Under the pieces are notes generated by a model. It was not told where the DNA came from and ran no database searches. It worked only from the letters and a program-made list of their open reading frames with translations. Below, in pieces: positions 6,305 through 7,787 of a stretch of 7,787 nucleotides of DNA. Source of the stretch: Draconibacterium sp. (GTDB lineage Bacteria > Bacteroidota > Bacteroidia > Bacteroidales > Prolixibacteraceae); NCBI GenBank assembly GCA_027011835.1, contig JALUZN010000300.1, forward strand, positions 1-7,787, given 5' to 3'. The position numbers were made by a program, and so were the translations under genes. Numbering within the stretch: position 1 is the stretch's first letter; each line of letters begins with the position of its first letter.

Positions 6305-7567
6305 TTAAATTTCTTTATTGTCGGCTCTTTTATGAACCTTACTTCCTACCAATGCATAGAAAAGCAGGTATCCTAATGCCAGCATAATTACCCAGTAACT
6401 TGTAAGATAGGTTGTCATATCGGCAACTCCGCCTTGTAATGCAGGCAAAATTCCACCACCAACAACCATGGTCATAAATACGCCTGAACCGATTCCCATG
6501 TATTTGCCCAAACCAATTGTTGCAAGGTTAAATACACCCGGCCACATTACCGAAGTACATAATCCGGCAAATGCAATAAACATTATAGAGAGTGGGACTT
6601 CAACAAACCTGACAGATAAATCGCTTGCAATACCAGGCATTTTAACGGTAATTGCCGGGTTAAGAATTGCAATACCAATTAATATCAAACCTAACGATGA
6701 AACGAATATCATCATCTGCTTACTCGAAAATGTTTTGCCTAAAAATCCGCCAAATAATCTTCCAATCAACATTAAAAACCAATAGGTACCCACGAGACTG
6801 CCTGCAATTGCCGGGTCGAAACTAAGTTCGTTAACCATATATAAATTTGCAATACTCGGAATACCAACTTCAATTCCAACATAGAGGAAAATTGCTACCA
6901 CACCATAAGAGAAGTGACTAAAAGAGAAAACATGCTTAATGCTATCCATTATGTTTTCATTTTTTGCAACTTCAGGTTCCGGAATTTTAACAAACAGGAG
7001 AACAAAAAAGACTACTGCGAAAATTCCCATAGCAAGGAAAAGAAGCGGATTTACATCTTCAATCTGTTTCGATGCTGTGCTTCCCATTAACCATCCACCA
7101 ACTATAGGAACTATTGTAGCACCCAACGAATTAAGCGCACCACCAAAGTTCAGCCGTTGGTTAGCACCTTTCTCTGAACCTAAAACTGTTAACATTGGGT
7201 TTACAACAGTATTGAGTGTTGCCATAGTAAAACCAGCAACAAATGCACCTGTAATATAAATATTAAACGACTTAAATTGGCCTCCCAGAAACATTATAAA
7301 AACTCCAGCAAACCCCATAACCAGTGCAATTAGTGCTGTTTTTTTGTACCCTAGTTTTTCAACCATAATTCCTGCCGGAATACCCATAAACAGGTAGGCG
7401 AGGAAATTGGCAAAAAACCCAAGCTGTGCCTGAAAGTTTGAAAGAGCAAATTGCTCTTTTACAATTACTCCCATCGGACTTGGCAACCCGGTAACAAACG
7501 CAATAATAAAAAACAGGAAGAACATCATTGCCACGGGCAATGCATAATTTTGCTTTTCAGTTTTCAT
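6305..7567 (-). CDS. FucP/GluP-type sugar transporter of the major facilitator superfamily
   Basis: This 420-residue inner-membrane protein has about 12 hydrophobic segments and aligns with E. coli FucP. Shared landmarks are LSNFQAQL (42-49), MGIPAGIMVEKLGYK (61-75), NP-LTVLG (123-130), RLNFGGALNSLGA (138-150), a central cytosolic loop near 195-215, the VMWPGVFNLATIGLG region (340-354), MTMVVGGGILPALQG (365-379) and VAD (381-383). The FucP proton-coupling residues Asp46 and Glu135 align at Ser30 and Asn119, so coupling and substrate may differ from fucose/H+ symport. The neighbouring ROK kinase suggests import of a hexose that is then phosphorylated. A TTG at 7591 would add eight residues; the ATG at 7567 gives the start expected for the family and was chosen. 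Glucose, galactose or N-acetylglucosamine are reasonable substrates; the sequence does not decide. Confidence 0.9.
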   Translation of the reverse strand: MKTEKQNYALPVAMMFFLFFIIAFVTGLPSPMGVIVKEQFALSNFQAQLGFFANFLAYLFMGIPAGIMVEKLGYKKTALIALVMGFAGVFIMFLGGQFKSFNIYITGAFVAGFTMATLNTVVNPMLTVLGSEKGANQRLNFGGALNSLGATIVPIVGGWLMGSTASKQIEDVNPLLFLAMGIFAVVFFVLLFVKIPEPEVAKNENIMDSIKHVFSFSHFSYGVVAIFLYVGIEVGIPSIANLYMVNELSFDPAIAGSLVGTYWFLMLIGRLFGGFLGKTFSSKQMMIFVSSLGLILIGIAILNPAITVKMPGIASDLSVRFVEVPLSIMFIAFAGLCTSVMWPGVFNLATIGLGKYMGIGSGVFMTMVVGGGILPALQGGVADMTTYLTSYWVIMLALGYLLFYALVGSKVHKRADNKEI

Positions 7568-7787
7568 ACTTAATCTTTTTTGCAGAGACAACCTTACGTG
7601 AAAATTACCGTAAACTCGAACTCAATTATTAAAATTTTTGTTTTATTGAATAGATTCCGTTAATATTTTTTAACCTTTTTGTTAAAGTTTACAAATAAAA
7701 TGAAAAAAACGGATTAACCAAAAAAGTAACACAAACTAATTGCTATTTGAAAACTGTCTTCATTGTACAGTTTACGCGGAATTCAGA
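7568..7787 (-). promoter_or_regulatory. Upstream region of the sugar transporter gene, no clear promoter
   Basis: This 220-bp AT-rich stretch has no supported gene. AGTTTAC appears at 7686-7692 and 7769-7775, and its reverse complement at 7610-7616. The copy at 7686 sits in a near-palindrome, TTTGTTAAAGTTTACAAA (7677-7694). These could be operator half-sites, but I found no full TAnnTTTG box in either spacing class. A lone GTAACAC at 7726-7732 has no partner 21 bp away. Confidence 0.3.

Noticed and set aside
7726..7732. Lone GTAACAC upstream of the sugar transporter as a third regulator site
   Set aside because: There is no second half-site at 21 or 22 bp on either side; a single 7-mer in AT-rich DNA is not enough.
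1..7787. CRISPR array, tRNA, rRNA or insertion sequence
   Set aside because: No regularly spaced repeats, cloverleaf-type segments, ribosomal RNA stretches or transposase frames were seen on either strand.

Overview
The window looks like a chromosomal piece of a member of the Bacteroidota. The reasons are: an M1 peptidase ending in a type IX secretion (T9SS) sorting domain; promoters of the TTTG/TAnnTTTG type instead of sigma70 boxes; almost no Shine-Dalgarno sequences; AT-rich spacers; and a short TonB-dependent receptor. A marine or sediment member of the Marinilabiliales/Prolixibacteraceae is my guess, not something the sequence proves. All six genes lie on the minus strand, so transcription runs from high to low coordinates.

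In transcription order: (1) a FucP-type sugar transporter of the major facilitator superfamily (7567-6305), an intrinsic terminator, and a ROK-family sugar kinase (6242-5265) closed by a 14-bp perfect hairpin. These two form a sugar uptake-and-phosphorylation pair. (2) A secreted M1 zinc aminopeptidase with a T9SS C-terminal domain (5179-3254). (3) A small YhbP-type flavin-fold protein (3177-2746) with its own promoter. (4) A NikR-family ribbon-helix-helix regulator (2579-2178), followed after 56 bp by a TonB-dependent outer-membrane receptor (2121-277). The end of the window (25-128) holds a large imperfect inverted repeat.

The most interesting part is the NikR-like/receptor module. Each gene is preceded by the same tandem direct repeat, GTGTTAC-N14-GTGTTAC on the + strand (one copy is GTGGCAC), with identical 21-bp periodicity. 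In front of the regulator this repeat touches the predicted -7 box and ends one base from the start codon, which is what autorepression would need. Yet an ungapped alignment with characterised NikR proteins shows that all four high-affinity nickel ligands (His, His, His, Cys) are replaced by Leu, Ser, Phe and Leu. The two acidic side chains of the secondary potassium/metal site are replaced as well. The DNA-binding half and the operators appear intact while nickel sensing appears lost. The likely target gene is a receptor whose plug carries an H-x3-M-x2-M-x-H cluster. I infer a re-purposed NikR circuit controlling uptake of a metal, metallophore or corrinoid through a different or modified signal.

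Three gene starts (sugar transporter, M1 peptidase, YhbP-like protein) were set at internal ATG codons rather than further-upstream TTG codons, on the basis of the signal peptide, family alignment or promoter position.
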